The position numbers were made by a program, and so were the translations under genes. A stretch of DNA of 64,000 nucleotides from Emcibacter sp048269205 (GTDB lineage Bacteria; Pseudomonadota; Alphaproteobacteria; Sphingomonadales; Emcibacteraceae), in the NCBI RefSeq assembly GCF_048269205.1, contig NZ_JBLXJC010000001.1, forward strand, positions 620,001 through 684,000, written 5' to 3'. Positions 24,240 through 32,795 of the stretch are shown here, piece by piece. The notes beneath the pieces were generated by a model, which saw only the letters and a program-made list of their open reading frames with translations, made no database searches and had not been told where the DNA came from. Numbering within the stretch: the first letter of the stretch is position 1; each line of letters opens with the position of its first letter.

Positions 24240-25088
24240 ATGGACATTAACGTGGCCCATACGTTTCTGGAAGTTGTGAAAACGGGTAGTTTTGTAAATG
24301 CTGCAGCGAATTTGAATCTTACACAGACTGCCGTCAGTGCACGAATTCGTTCTCTGGAAGAGCAACTTGGGCGACCTGTGTTTGTGCGCAATAAAGCGGG
24401 TTCGCGTTTGACGCCGGCTGGGGAGCGTTTTTTCAGATTTGCAACTACGTTGGTGCAGGTATGGGACCGGGCAAAACAGTCGGTGGCGCTTCCTCCTGGC
24501 CGGGATTCGATTGTTGTTATAGGCGCGGAGATCAGTCTCTGGAGTCCCTTGTTGCGGCATTGGCTGATCTGGATGCGCCGTGAATGCCCGGATGTTGCAA
24601 TCCGGGTTGTGATTGACAATGCGGAGCGTCTTATGGAGCAGGTGCAGGAAGGCTCAATGGATATTGCTATATTATATGGAGCTCCGCGCCGGCAGGGAAT
24701 AATTGCCGAGTTACTGTTTGAAGAACAACTGGTTATGGCCAGGACGACGCCTACGGAGCATCCCCTGAACGTTGATGATCATGTCCTGGTCGATTGGGGG
24801 GAGGATTTTTTGTCGAGTTATGATGCAGCTTTTCCTGATGAGCAAAATCCCGTGTTGTCAGTAAGTTACGGACCATTGGCGCTGGACTATATTCTGGCGA
24901 CAGGGGGAAGCGGGTATTTCCGGAAAGGGTTTATCCGGCCATATCTGGAGGAAGGGCGACTTGCCATTGTTCCGGATAGTCCCGAATTTGCCTATTCCGC
25001 ATATGCTGTATATTCCACAAAAGCAGATCAAGGGGTGATGGAACGTGCCCTGAGCGGATTACGCACTACGGCCAGGATTGCTTCCTGA
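24240..25088 (+). CDS. LysR-family transcriptional regulator
   Basis: 282 residues with an N-terminal winged helix-turn-helix (TFLEVVKTGSFVNAAANLNL, then TQTAVSARIRSLEEQLG) and a C-terminal effector-binding domain. It is divergent from the peroxiredoxin gene and 200 bp upstream of cysJ. Either could be its target. The effector-domain signature is too variable to call it CysB, Cbl or OxyR. No conserved OxyR Cys pair was seen. Confidence 0.9.
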   Translation: MDINVAHTFLEVVKTGSFVNAAANLNLTQTAVSARIRSLEEQLGRPVFVRNKAGSRLTPAGERFFRFATTLVQVWDRAKQSVALPPGRDSIVVIGAEISLWSPLLRHWLIWMRRECPDVAIRVVIDNAERLMEQVQEGSMDIAILYGAPRRQGIIAELLFEEQLVMARTTPTEHPLNVDDHVLVDWGEDFLSSYDAAFPDEQNPVLSVSYGPLALDYILATGGSGYFRKGFIRPYLEEGRLAIVPDSPEFAYSAYAVYSTKADQGVMERALSGLRTTARIAS

Positions 25089-25288
25089 TAAATCTTTTCG
25101 GCCAGAGGCTTGTCTATTGTGCAGTATGTCTGACGATGACTTTGTTAATCAGTAAATTATATGAAAAATATTGTTATAAAATAGAATTATTATTCATTTG
25201 TGCTTTCTTAGCATGTGGGTCAAGTTGACCGCAGTCCTCCGGTCGCGGAGGTCTGCTGACAGTAAAATTTGCCTTACGGAAGAAGAAA

Positions 25289-27085
25289 GTGACAAAAGTA
25301 ATACAATCCCCTTTATCCAATGATCAGAAAAAACTTGTTGAGGCGCTTTCCTCCTCGATAGGGATGGAGGAAGCACGTTGGATCAGTGCCTATTTTGAAG
25401 GGTTTCGCGCTGCCCTGCAATCTTCCGATAACGGGGGACGCGGGAAGAAGCCGGCCGCCCGGTCCCTGACTATCCTTTATGGTTCTGAAACCGGCAATGC
25501 TGTCGCGATTGCGGAACAGTTGCGAAACCGGGCAGTGGAATGTGGACTTGAACCGCACTTGAAAGATATGGCTGACTACAAGTTTCGCCAATTGGATAAG
25601 GAAGAAGATCTCCTGATTGTGGTAAGTACTTATGGGGAAGGGGATCCGCCTCAGCCGGCTGTGGGGTTTTTTGAATTTGTCGAGGGGCGTAAGGCCCCCC
25701 GTCTGGATCACCTGCGGTATGCAGTTCTTGGCCTTGGCGATTCCAGTTATGAGTTTTTTTGTGAAGCCGGCAAGCGTCTTGACCAGAGGTTTGAGACCTT
25801 GGGTGCAAAACGTCTTTCGCCCCGGGTTGATTGTGATATTGATTACGAAAAACCTGCTGAAGAGTGGTCAGTTTCGGTTCTGGAGACACTTGGAACCGGG
25901 GAGGCGCCCGGGGCAGAGGATAGTCGGAAAATGGAGTCAGTTCTTTTTCCGGCTTCTCCCGTAACAGACTTTGACAAAAAAAATCCATTTATCGCAACGG
26001 TAATCGAGAACCTGCGTCTGACCGGCGCCGGGTCAACAAAAGAGACGCGTCACATTGAAATTTCCATCGAAGGTTCTGGTTTGGTTTATGAACCGGGAGA
26101 TGCCCTTGGTATATGGCCTTCAAATGATCCCGAAGTTGTCGCGGCACTTCTTGACAGTCTGGGAATGGCGGGTGATTTTGAAGTTGAACTCAATGGCAAG
26201 ACGATCACGCTCGAAGCGGCTTTTGCTGACAAGCTTGAAATTACTACGGCAACACCAAGGTTCCTCACCCCCTGGGCTGAAAGAAACGGATTAGATATTG
26301 CTGAAGTGCTGCAGAAAGAGGGTAATGGCTGTGACACGGCAGCGTTCCTGGGCAGGCACCATATTGTGGATATTGTCCGGAAGTTTCCCTGTGACACTAT
26401 TTCCCCCCAGGACTTTATTGGTATATTACGTCCTCTCCAGCCCAGGCTTTATTCCATTGCCTCCAGTATGGCGGCTGTTCCCGGCGAGGCTCATCTGACG
26501 GTGTCAGCTGTGCGTTACCGTCTTGGGGGTGAAGAACGTACGGGCGTCGCATCCGGTATGCTTGCGGACCGGATTGAAATGGACAGCGAACTGCCTGTCT
26601 ATATTCAAAAAAACAGACATTTCAGGTTGCCCGTGGATAAGGCCCCCATCATTTTGATTGGGGCCGGTACCGGTATAGCACCCTATCGCGCCTTCATGCA
26701 GCAGCGCGAAGCAGATGGTGAAGGCGGGGAGAGCTGGTTATTTTTCGGCGAACGCAATTTTCGTACGGACTTCCTTTATCAGACCGAGTGGCAGGGCTGG
26801 CTGAAAGACGGAACCCTGGGACGCATGGATGTCGCCTTTTCGCGTGACGGGGTGGAAAAAATATATGTCCAGCACCGTATCCGGGAGAGGAGCCGCGAAT
26901 TGTTCGAGTGGCTCGAGAAGGGGGCACATATTTATGTCTGTGGCGATGCGGAGAATATGGCCAGGGGGGTGCATCAGGCTCTGCTGGAGGTTATCGCAGC
27001 GGAAACAAAGGCAAATGAGACTATTGCAGAAGAATATCTCCGGCGGCTGACAGCGGACCATCGTTATCACAAGGATGTTTATTAG
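25289..27085 (+). CDS. cysJ: Sulfite reductase flavoprotein subunit CysJ
   Basis: NADPH-dependent diflavin reductase that feeds electrons to the CysI haemoprotein in assimilatory sulfate reduction. The 598 residues contain an FMN/flavodoxin domain (LTILYGSETGNAVAIAEQL, ~60-200) and an FAD domain with RLYSIASS. The NADPH domain has IGAGTGIAPYRAFMQQREA and the C-terminus ends DVY, as in diflavin reductases. The start is GTG at 25289, preceded by a purine-rich GGAAGAAGAAA site. cysI follows directly. Confidence 0.92.
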   Translation: MTKVIQSPLSNDQKKLVEALSSSIGMEEARWISAYFEGFRAALQSSDNGGRGKKPAARSLTILYGSETGNAVAIAEQLRNRAVECGLEPHLKDMADYKFRQLDKEEDLLIVVSTYGEGDPPQPAVGFFEFVEGRKAPRLDHLRYAVLGLGDSSYEFFCEAGKRLDQRFETLGAKRLSPRVDCDIDYEKPAEEWSVSVLETLGTGEAPGAEDSRKMESVLFPASPVTDFDKKNPFIATVIENLRLTGAGSTKETRHIEISIEGSGLVYEPGDALGIWPSNDPEVVAALLDSLGMAGDFEVELNGKTITLEAAFADKLEITTATPRFLTPWAERNGLDIAEVLQKEGNGCDTAAFLGRHHIVDIVRKFPCDTISPQDFIGILRPLQPRLYSIASSMAAVPGEAHLTVSAVRYRLGGEERTGVASGMLADRIEMDSELPVYIQKNRHFRLPVDKAPIILIGAGTGIAPYRAFMQQREADGEGGESWLFFGERNFRTDFLYQTEWQGWLKDGTLGRMDVAFSRDGVEKIYVQHRIRERSRELFEWLEKGAHIYVCGDAENMARGVHQALLEVIAAETKANETIAEEYLRRLTADHRYHKDVY

Positions 27086-27095
27086 GGGACAGAAA

Positions 27096-28811
27096 ATGGA
27101 AAGCAAAATTAATCGAGAGAATGATCTCTCCCAACCGCTTGACCGCCTCGGCCCAGATGAACGTATGAAAGCCGAAAGCAATTACCTGCGGGGGACAATT
27201 GTGGACGGATTGTCTGACCGTATTACAGGGGCTATCCCGAACGAGAACGACGTAAAACTGTTAAAGTTTCACGGCATATATCAACAGGATGATCGTGACA
27301 TCAGGGAAGAGCGCCGCCGACAGAAGCTGGAACCGGCATATCAGTTCATGATTCGTGTCCGGCTGCCGGGTGGCATCTGTACACCGGAACAATGGCTGCA
27401 GCTGGATAGTCTCGCACGGGCCCATGGCGGTAGTTCGCTCCGGATAACAACACGACAGACCTTTCAGTTTCACTGGATGCTGAAGGATAATATACGCCCG
27501 GTACTTCAGGGACTGCATGAGGTTCTTCTGGATACTATTGCGGCCTGTGGGGATGACAGCCGCGGTGTTATGTGCACCGTGGATCCTGAAGTTTCCCCAT
27601 TGCATGCGGAGGTTTCGGAAATGGCGAAAATGGTCAGCGACCATGTCATCCCGAAAACACGGGGATATCATGAAATCTGGTATGGCGATGAATGTCTGAC
27701 ACGTCCAGGTTCGGAAGAGGAGCCTTTCTACGGGACAACCTATTTACCGCGAAAGTTCAAGATTGGTTTCGCCTTGCCACCGTCAAACGACATTGATGTT
27801 TATGCCCAGGATCTGGGATATATCGCGATAGGTGATCAACACGGCCTTGCGGGGTTCAATGTGGCCATTGGCGGCGGTATGGGGCGAACCGATAATAAAC
27901 CCGAAACATATCCCCGACTGGCGGATGTAATAGGGTTTGTGCCGGCCAGTAAATTAATGGCCTGTACAGATGCCGTCATGTCTTTGCAGCGGGATTTCGG
28001 GAACCGCAAGGACCGTCAGCGCGCCCGCTTCAAATATACGATTGATGACAAGGGCCTTGACTGGGTCAAGGCGGAAATCGAGCACCGTATGGACATGAGT
28101 TTCGAGCCGGCGAGAGCATTCAGTTTCCATTCTAATGGTGACTCCATTGGATGGACGAAGAGTGAGGATGGTGCTCATCATCTGACTTTGTTTATCGAGA
28201 ATGGCCGACTGTCCGGCGATCTGCTTGACGCCCTTCGTGATATTGCCTCTATTCACAAAGGGCATTTCCGACTTACACCAAATCAAAACCTGATCATTTC
28301 TGGGGTGCGGCAGGAAGACCGGGATGCGATCGAAACTGTGCTTGGTGAATTTGGGGTTTCACCTTCCGGTTTGTCCGGAATTCGCCGGAACTCTATCGCC
28401 TGTGTAGCTCTTCCGACTTGCGGTCTTGCCATGGCGGAAAGCGAAAGATACCTACCCGGACTGATTTCCAAAATAGAAACTATTTTGAGTGACTTTGATT
28501 TGTCCGATGAACCGATCACCATTCGTATGAGCGGTTGTCCTAACGGCTGCTCACGGCCCTATATCTCTGAAATTGGGCTAACGGGACGTGCGCCGGGGAA
28601 ATATAATCTGTATCTGGGCGGTGGCTTCCATGGCCAGCGCCTGAGCCGGATGTTCCGCGAAAATATCAATGAAGAAACCATTCTGGAAATTCTTCGCGAC
28701 CTTTTTGGTCGGTATGCCCGGGAACGGCAGGAGAATGAGCGTTTCGGGGATTTCTGCATCAGGGCGGAGATTGTTCAGGAAGTGAAAGAAGGACGATTTT
28801 TCAATGACTAA
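27096..28811 (+). CDS. cysI: Sulfite reductase haemoprotein subunit CysI
   Basis: Catalytic subunit reducing sulfite to sulfide with sirohaem and a 4Fe-4S cluster. From the ATG at 27096 (AGGGGAC site upstream) it is 571 residues. The four cluster cysteines are visible: C436-x5-C442 in CVALPTCGLA and C481-x3-C485 in SGCPNGCSRPY. Substrate and sirohaem-binding arginines occur in SLRITTRQTFQFHW. It lies 10 bp after cysJ and overlaps the next gene by 8 bp. Nitrite reductase is excluded by the cysJ partner. Confidence 0.94.
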   Translation: MESKINRENDLSQPLDRLGPDERMKAESNYLRGTIVDGLSDRITGAIPNENDVKLLKFHGIYQQDDRDIREERRRQKLEPAYQFMIRVRLPGGICTPEQWLQLDSLARAHGGSSLRITTRQTFQFHWMLKDNIRPVLQGLHEVLLDTIAACGDDSRGVMCTVDPEVSPLHAEVSEMAKMVSDHVIPKTRGYHEIWYGDECLTRPGSEEEPFYGTTYLPRKFKIGFALPPSNDIDVYAQDLGYIAIGDQHGLAGFNVAIGGGMGRTDNKPETYPRLADVIGFVPASKLMACTDAVMSLQRDFGNRKDRQRARFKYTIDDKGLDWVKAEIEHRMDMSFEPARAFSFHSNGDSIGWTKSEDGAHHLTLFIENGRLSGDLLDALRDIASIHKGHFRLTPNQNLIISGVRQEDRDAIETVLGEFGVSPSGLSGIRRNSIACVALPTCGLAMAESERYLPGLISKIETILSDFDLSDEPITIRMSGCPNGCSRPYISEIGLTGRAPGKYNLYLGGGFHGQRLSRMFRENINEETILEILRDLFGRYARERQENERFGDFCIRAEIVQEVKEGRFFND

Positions 28812-29973
28812 AAAAGAACCCGGGCTTGTCTCCGATGAAACCATGGCGGCCACATGGGGGGTGGCCTCAGACAAGGAATTCGGTGCGGTTGCGCCGCCAC
28901 TGTATCTTACCAGTACCTTCGAGTTCGAGGGATTTGATCACCCCCGCATGTATGATTACGGTCGGGCCGGAAACCCGTCCCGTGAGCTTTTGGCCAGTGC
29001 CCTGACAAAACTGGAGCAGGGGGCCGGGACCATTATTACTTCCAGCGGCATGTCAGCTGTTGATCTGTTGCTTGGGCAGTTTGGCCCGAACGACCTGATT
29101 TTGGCGCCGCATGATTGTTATGGCGGCACACGACGCCTGTTGCTGGCACGGTCCGCCCTGGGACATTTCAGGATTGCTTTTGTTGATCAGGGAAATGAGA
29201 CCGCTTTGCTGGAGGCCCTGAAGGAAGAACCTGCACTTGTTTTTGTGGAAACACCAAGCAATCCTCTTATGAGGATTGTAGATATTTCCGATATTGCGTT
29301 CAAGTCAAAGGCAATTGGAGCGCTCGTCGCGGTTGATAACACATTCCTGTCGCCTGCCCGACAGAAGCCGCTCACTCTTGGTGCTGATTTTGTGCTTCAT
29401 TCCACCACAAAATATCTGAACGGTCACTCGGACGTGATCGGAGGGGCCATAATTGCTGCAGACCGGGAGCGGTTTGTTGCTTTGCAGAATTGGGCAAATA
29501 TTGTCGGAACATCGGGAGCGCCGTTTGACTCCTGGCTTACCTTGCGGGGATTGCGAACTTTATTCCCCCGCATGAAATGTCAGGAAGAAACGGCCGGGTT
29601 AATTGCAGAATTTCTGGATAATCACGCAAATGTCAGGGCCGTTTATTATCCGGGATTGCTGTCACACCCCGGTCATGCCATTGCCAAAAAACAACAGCAG
29701 GGTTATGGCGCGATGCTCAGTTTTGAACTGGAAGGTGGTGTGAAAGAAGTTCGTTCTCTGGTCCGGGAACTCCGCCTGTTTACTCTGGCGGAATCGCTGG
29801 GCGGGGTTGAAAGTCTGGTCTCGCATCCTGTTACCATGACACATGCGGATATGGACCCTGAAGCACGTAAGGTTGCCGGTATCAGTGACAGTTTGATCAG
29901 ATTGTCTGTCGGGCTGGAGTCTGCAGAGGACCTGATCGAAGACATGGGCAGAGCCTTGAAACTTGCGGGTTAA
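28804..29973 (+). CDS. metB: Cystathionine gamma-synthase / sulfhydrylase-type PLP enzyme
   Basis: Cys/Met-metabolism PLP enzyme, probably MetB or an O-acylhomoserine sulfhydrylase. The 389 residues show the fold-type I pattern: SGMSAVDLLLGQF, VETPSNPLMRIVD, and the PLP lysine K203 in HSTTKYLNGHSDVIGG. The start overlaps the cysI stop, so sulfide made by CysJI may be incorporated by this protein. Beta-lyase activity (MetC) is a possible alternative; substrate cannot be told from sequence. Confidence 0.85.
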   Translation: MTKKEPGLVSDETMAATWGVASDKEFGAVAPPLYLTSTFEFEGFDHPRMYDYGRAGNPSRELLASALTKLEQGAGTIITSSGMSAVDLLLGQFGPNDLILAPHDCYGGTRRLLLARSALGHFRIAFVDQGNETALLEALKEEPALVFVETPSNPLMRIVDISDIAFKSKAIGALVAVDNTFLSPARQKPLTLGADFVLHSTTKYLNGHSDVIGGAIIAADRERFVALQNWANIVGTSGAPFDSWLTLRGLRTLFPRMKCQEETAGLIAEFLDNHANVRAVYYPGLLSHPGHAIAKKQQQGYGAMLSFELEGGVKEVRSLVRELRLFTLAESLGGVESLVSHPVTMTHADMDPEARKVAGISDSLIRLSVGLESAEDLIEDMGRALKLAG

Positions 29974-29998
29974 ACTTTTCAGAGCCGGATTTCCCGGG

Positions 29999-30805
29999 TC
30001 AGTCGGGTCGGTTTCCGTTTTCCGGCCTGAATGTCCTGTAGGCATGCCAGGTGGCATGACCCAGTAGCGGGAAAATAACAATAAGTCCTATGAAACCACT
30101 AACGATGCTCACCAGAAACAGGGCAAGAACCACAGCCCCCCAGGCAAGCATCACCGGTAGGTTGTTCCAGACAAGAGCCAGACTTGCCCCCATGGCGGAG
30201 AGGGCATCCGTTTTCTCGTTCATCAGCATGGGCAGGGAAAAAACGCTAATGGCATAGGCGAAAGCAGCAAAAAGACCGCCGACCAGAGAGCCGGTGACCA
30301 TTAATGACCAGCCAGCCGATGTATGGAAAAGCTGCGGGGCAATTTCATTCAGTCCCTGAAACGGCAGAAGACCAAAAAACAGGGCATACAGGATGACTGC
30401 GGCGCGAAGCCACAAAAGCATAAGTAGAGCCAGCAATACACCGGCAAATAGAATTTGTCCTCCGGAGCGGGGTTTGACAAAAACAAGACTGGTGAACTTT
30501 ATGGGGTCTTTACTGGCCAGGCGGCGGCTCTTTTCGTACAGGCCGATGGCGATTGTCGGCCCGACAATCAGGAAACCGGAAAAGACCGGAAACAGTATAT
30601 AATCCAGTTTCAGATAGAACAGGCCGAACACGATGGCCAGGGAAACCAGATAGATTGTGAAACCATAAAGCAGGCTGGAGCCGGGTGACTTCCTGAAATC
30701 ATTCCAGCCGTTATGTAACCAGGTATTGATGATCCTTACCGGCAGCTCTCGTTTCCACCTGTGGTTCCGGGGGAGGGGGGGCAAGGTTTTGGGGAGTGAA
30801 GTCAT
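29999..30805 (-). CDS. DUF2189 membrane protein
   Basis: Integral membrane protein of the DUF2189 family, function unknown. The 268 residues from ATG 30805 contain about six hydrophobic segments and family motifs (FPVFSGFLIVGPTIAIGLYE). An in-frame TTG upstream at 30871 would extend it over the preceding gene and is less likely. It ends the ccoNOQP-ORF operon, and family members are often found near cbb3 oxidase or copper-handling genes. Confidence 0.75.
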   Translation of the reverse strand: MTSLPKTLPPLPRNHRWKRELPVRIINTWLHNGWNDFRKSPGSSLLYGFTIYLVSLAIVFGLFYLKLDYILFPVFSGFLIVGPTIAIGLYEKSRRLASKDPIKFTSLVFVKPRSGGQILFAGVLLALLMLLWLRAAVILYALFFGLLPFQGLNEIAPQLFHTSAGWSLMVTGSLVGGLFAAFAYAISVFSLPMLMNEKTDALSAMGASLALVWNNLPVMLAWGAVVLALFLVSIVSGFIGLIVIFPLLGHATWHAYRTFRPENGNRPD

Positions 30806-30833
30806 GATAACGGCACTTTCTGGTTCTGGAAAA

Positions 30834-31013
30834 TTAACATGAAGGTTTTGCGGCTCTGTACGTTCTTTCAACGGGGCTCTCTTTCTTTAAATGATCAACA
30901 CAAGAGGGCTGGCTGGTGACGGACACATAGACCAGATGTACGTTGGCAATAATGATCAGGAGCAGGCCTGCTCCCGTCAGAATCCAGACTGCCATGATGT
31001 ATTTTCCCTTCAT
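30834..31013 (-). CDS. Small Cys-containing membrane protein of the cbb3 operon
   Basis: 59 residues, too short for most gene finders. One membrane span (MAVWILTGAGLLLIIIANVH) is followed by a conserved-looking VYVSVTSQPSCVDHLK stretch with a Cys and a second Cys at the C-terminus. Its start overlaps the ccoP stop as ATGA, so it is coupled to the oxidase. I infer an assembly or accessory role; no known name. An alternative longer start (31088) lies inside ccoP. Confidence 0.7.
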   Translation of the reverse strand: MKGKYIMAVWILTGAGLLLIIIANVHLVYVSVTSQPSCVDHLKKESPVERTYRAAKPSC

Positions 31014-31891
31014 GGCTTTTCCTTCTCCAGGTTCAGTATATATAAAACAAGAAGCTTTCTTTCGGCAGGGGAAAGGCGGTGTTCCCATTGTGGCATCTGG
31101 CCCGTTCGACCACGGTAGATGGTTTCATATATGGACTGCCGGTCCCCCCCGTATATCCAGAAGTCATCTATAAGGTTCGGAGCGCCGAGTTCGATGTTGC
31201 CCTGCCCGGTTTCACCATGGCAGCTTGCGCAGTTTTCGCTGAAAATCTGTGCTCCTTCAGAGATTGCGGGGGCAGCCTCCGGAGGGACAGAATGGGGATC
31301 GGGCAGGGAGAGTATATAAGTAATAACTTTGGAGATTTCCGCCGGTGCAAGCATGCCGTCCCTGCCAAAGGCCAGCATTTGGCTCATGCGACTGTCTTCA
31401 TGATCTGAATTAATACCAACCCGGATTGTTTCCGCAATATTTTCGGCAGTCCCTCCCCATATCCATGACTGGTCGGTCAGTGACGGGAATCCTGGGCCCC
31501 CATTGGCCTTGACCCCATGGCATACGGCACAATTATCCCCGAAAAGTGCTTTGCCGGTCTCCTGCGTGATCGGCATGATCTGGGGGTCTGCCAGAAGTTT
31601 CTCATATGTTCCGGCGACAATCAGTTGTTGCCATTGGGCACGTTTATTCTCAGTCTCGGCGAGCTCTTGAGCAAGCCGTTTTTTCTGATCCTCGCTAAGG
31701 ATTCCTTTGGTATAGCTTTCGCCAAGTGGCCAGGAAGGCATAAGCACCCACCAGACAAGAGCGAAAAGAAATGTGGCAAGCAGGAACAGCCAGATTACCC
31801 TGGGCACCGGACGATTAAGTTCAGTGATCCCGTCCCATTCATGCCCGGTTGTCAGATAACCCGAATATGGATCTCTTTCTTCTTTCGGCAT
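31010..31891 (-). CDS. ccoP: cbb3 cytochrome oxidase dihaem subunit CcoP
   Basis: Membrane-anchored dihaem cytochrome c of the cbb3 terminal oxidase. The 293 residues have one N-terminal span (IWLFLLATFLFALVWWVLMP) and two CXXCH sites, CAVCH at 121-125 and CASCH at 221-225, each followed by a WIWGG/WIYGG stretch. It is the fourth gene of ccoNOQP. The ccoQ stop and ccoP start overlap by one base. Confidence 0.96.
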   Translation of the reverse strand: MPKEERDPYSGYLTTGHEWDGITELNRPVPRVIWLFLLATFLFALVWWVLMPSWPLGESYTKGILSEDQKKRLAQELAETENKRAQWQQLIVAGTYEKLLADPQIMPITQETGKALFGDNCAVCHGVKANGGPGFPSLTDQSWIWGGTAENIAETIRVGINSDHEDSRMSQMLAFGRDGMLAPAEISKVITYILSLPDPHSVPPEAAPAISEGAQIFSENCASCHGETGQGNIELGAPNLIDDFWIYGGDRQSIYETIYRGRTGQMPQWEHRLSPAERKLLVLYILNLEKEKP

Positions 31892-32055
31892 TATTCTTCC
31901 TTATCGTCTAGAATGCTTTGGGCTGCCGCCCGGAATTTTTTCTTGTTTCCGGGCCGGAAAGCATAAAAAACCACGCAGATATACACGGCAATAAGATAGA
32001 AAAGCCCGTAAGTTTTTGAGACATACACCAACGTCTCATGACTGAAGAGGGTCAT
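31891..32055 (-). CDS. ccoQ: cbb3 oxidase small subunit CcoQ
   Basis: 54-residue one-span protein (MTLFSHETLVYVSKTYGLFY, LIAVYICVVFYAFRPGNKKK) located exactly where CcoQ is expected, between ccoO and ccoP, with overlapping stop/start codons. CcoQ stabilises the oxidase. Sequence beyond the FYAFRPGNKKKF stretch is variable in the family. It is below usual gene length cut-offs. Confidence 0.9.
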   Translation of the reverse strand: MTLFSHETLVYVSKTYGLFYLIAVYICVVFYAFRPGNKKKFRAAAQSILDDKEE

Positions 32056-32789
32056 GGTGTTTCTCCATCCGGGTTGCGGGGGTGTTCGCTGGCTGAGGTA
32101 AGTTGTCCAAGTATCTGCAAATAGGCGACAAGGGCGTCCATTTCTGTCAGTCGTTCCGGGTCACCGTCAAAGGCGCGAATATTGGTATCCTCACCATAGC
32201 GCCCGGCAGTATCTTCACTGCCATCGTCGTCCGGACGGGTCTGAGAGTAAGTATCCCGGGCGGCATTTTCAATCATCGCCTCCGTATAAGGCACCCCAAG
32301 CCTCTGCAGGGCACGGAGTTGTTTTGCTAGCGTAGCCGTTTTCAGGGGTGTTTCAAGAAGCCACCTGTAAGCCGGCATGATGGATTGAGGGACCACATCG
32401 CGAGGATTTACAAGATGCTGAACATGCCATTTGTCGGAATATTTTTCTCCCACTCGTGCCAGGTCCGGTCCGGTGCGTTTTGATCCCCAGAGCATTGGGT
32501 GGTCATATTTGGATTCAACAGCCAGGGAGTAATGGCCATATCTGTCAACATCATCCTGTAGTGTCCTGATCATTTGCGAATGACAGGCATAGCATCCCTC
32601 GCGCATGTAGATGTTGCGCCCGGCAAGTTCCAGGGGGGTATACACCCTCATATCCGGGGCTTCTTCAACGGTTTCGGATATGGTGAACAGAGGGGCGATC
32701 TCGAACAGTCCGCCAATGCTGGCAACCAGTATGATGGCGAGTGCAAAACCGATGCGGTGTTTTTCAAGTTTATAATGTGTCTGAAACAT
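32052..32789 (-). CDS. ccoO: cbb3 cytochrome oxidase monohaem subunit CcoO
   Basis: Membrane-bound cytochrome c subunit. The 245 residues begin with one membrane span and contain a single haem site CYACH (66-70) in GRNIYMREGCYACHSQMIRT. The family motif WGSKRTGPDLARVG and a methionine-ligand region (PRDVVPQSIMPAY) follow. Its stop overlaps the ccoQ start as ATGA. Confidence 0.96.
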   Translation of the reverse strand: MFQTHYKLEKHRIGFALAIILVASIGGLFEIAPLFTISETVEEAPDMRVYTPLELAGRNIYMREGCYACHSQMIRTLQDDVDRYGHYSLAVESKYDHPMLWGSKRTGPDLARVGEKYSDKWHVQHLVNPRDVVPQSIMPAYRWLLETPLKTATLAKQLRALQRLGVPYTEAMIENAARDTYSQTRPDDDGSEDTAGRYGEDTNIRAFDGDPERLTEMDALVAYLQILGQLTSASEHPRNPDGETP

Positions 32790-32795
32790 AACCGG

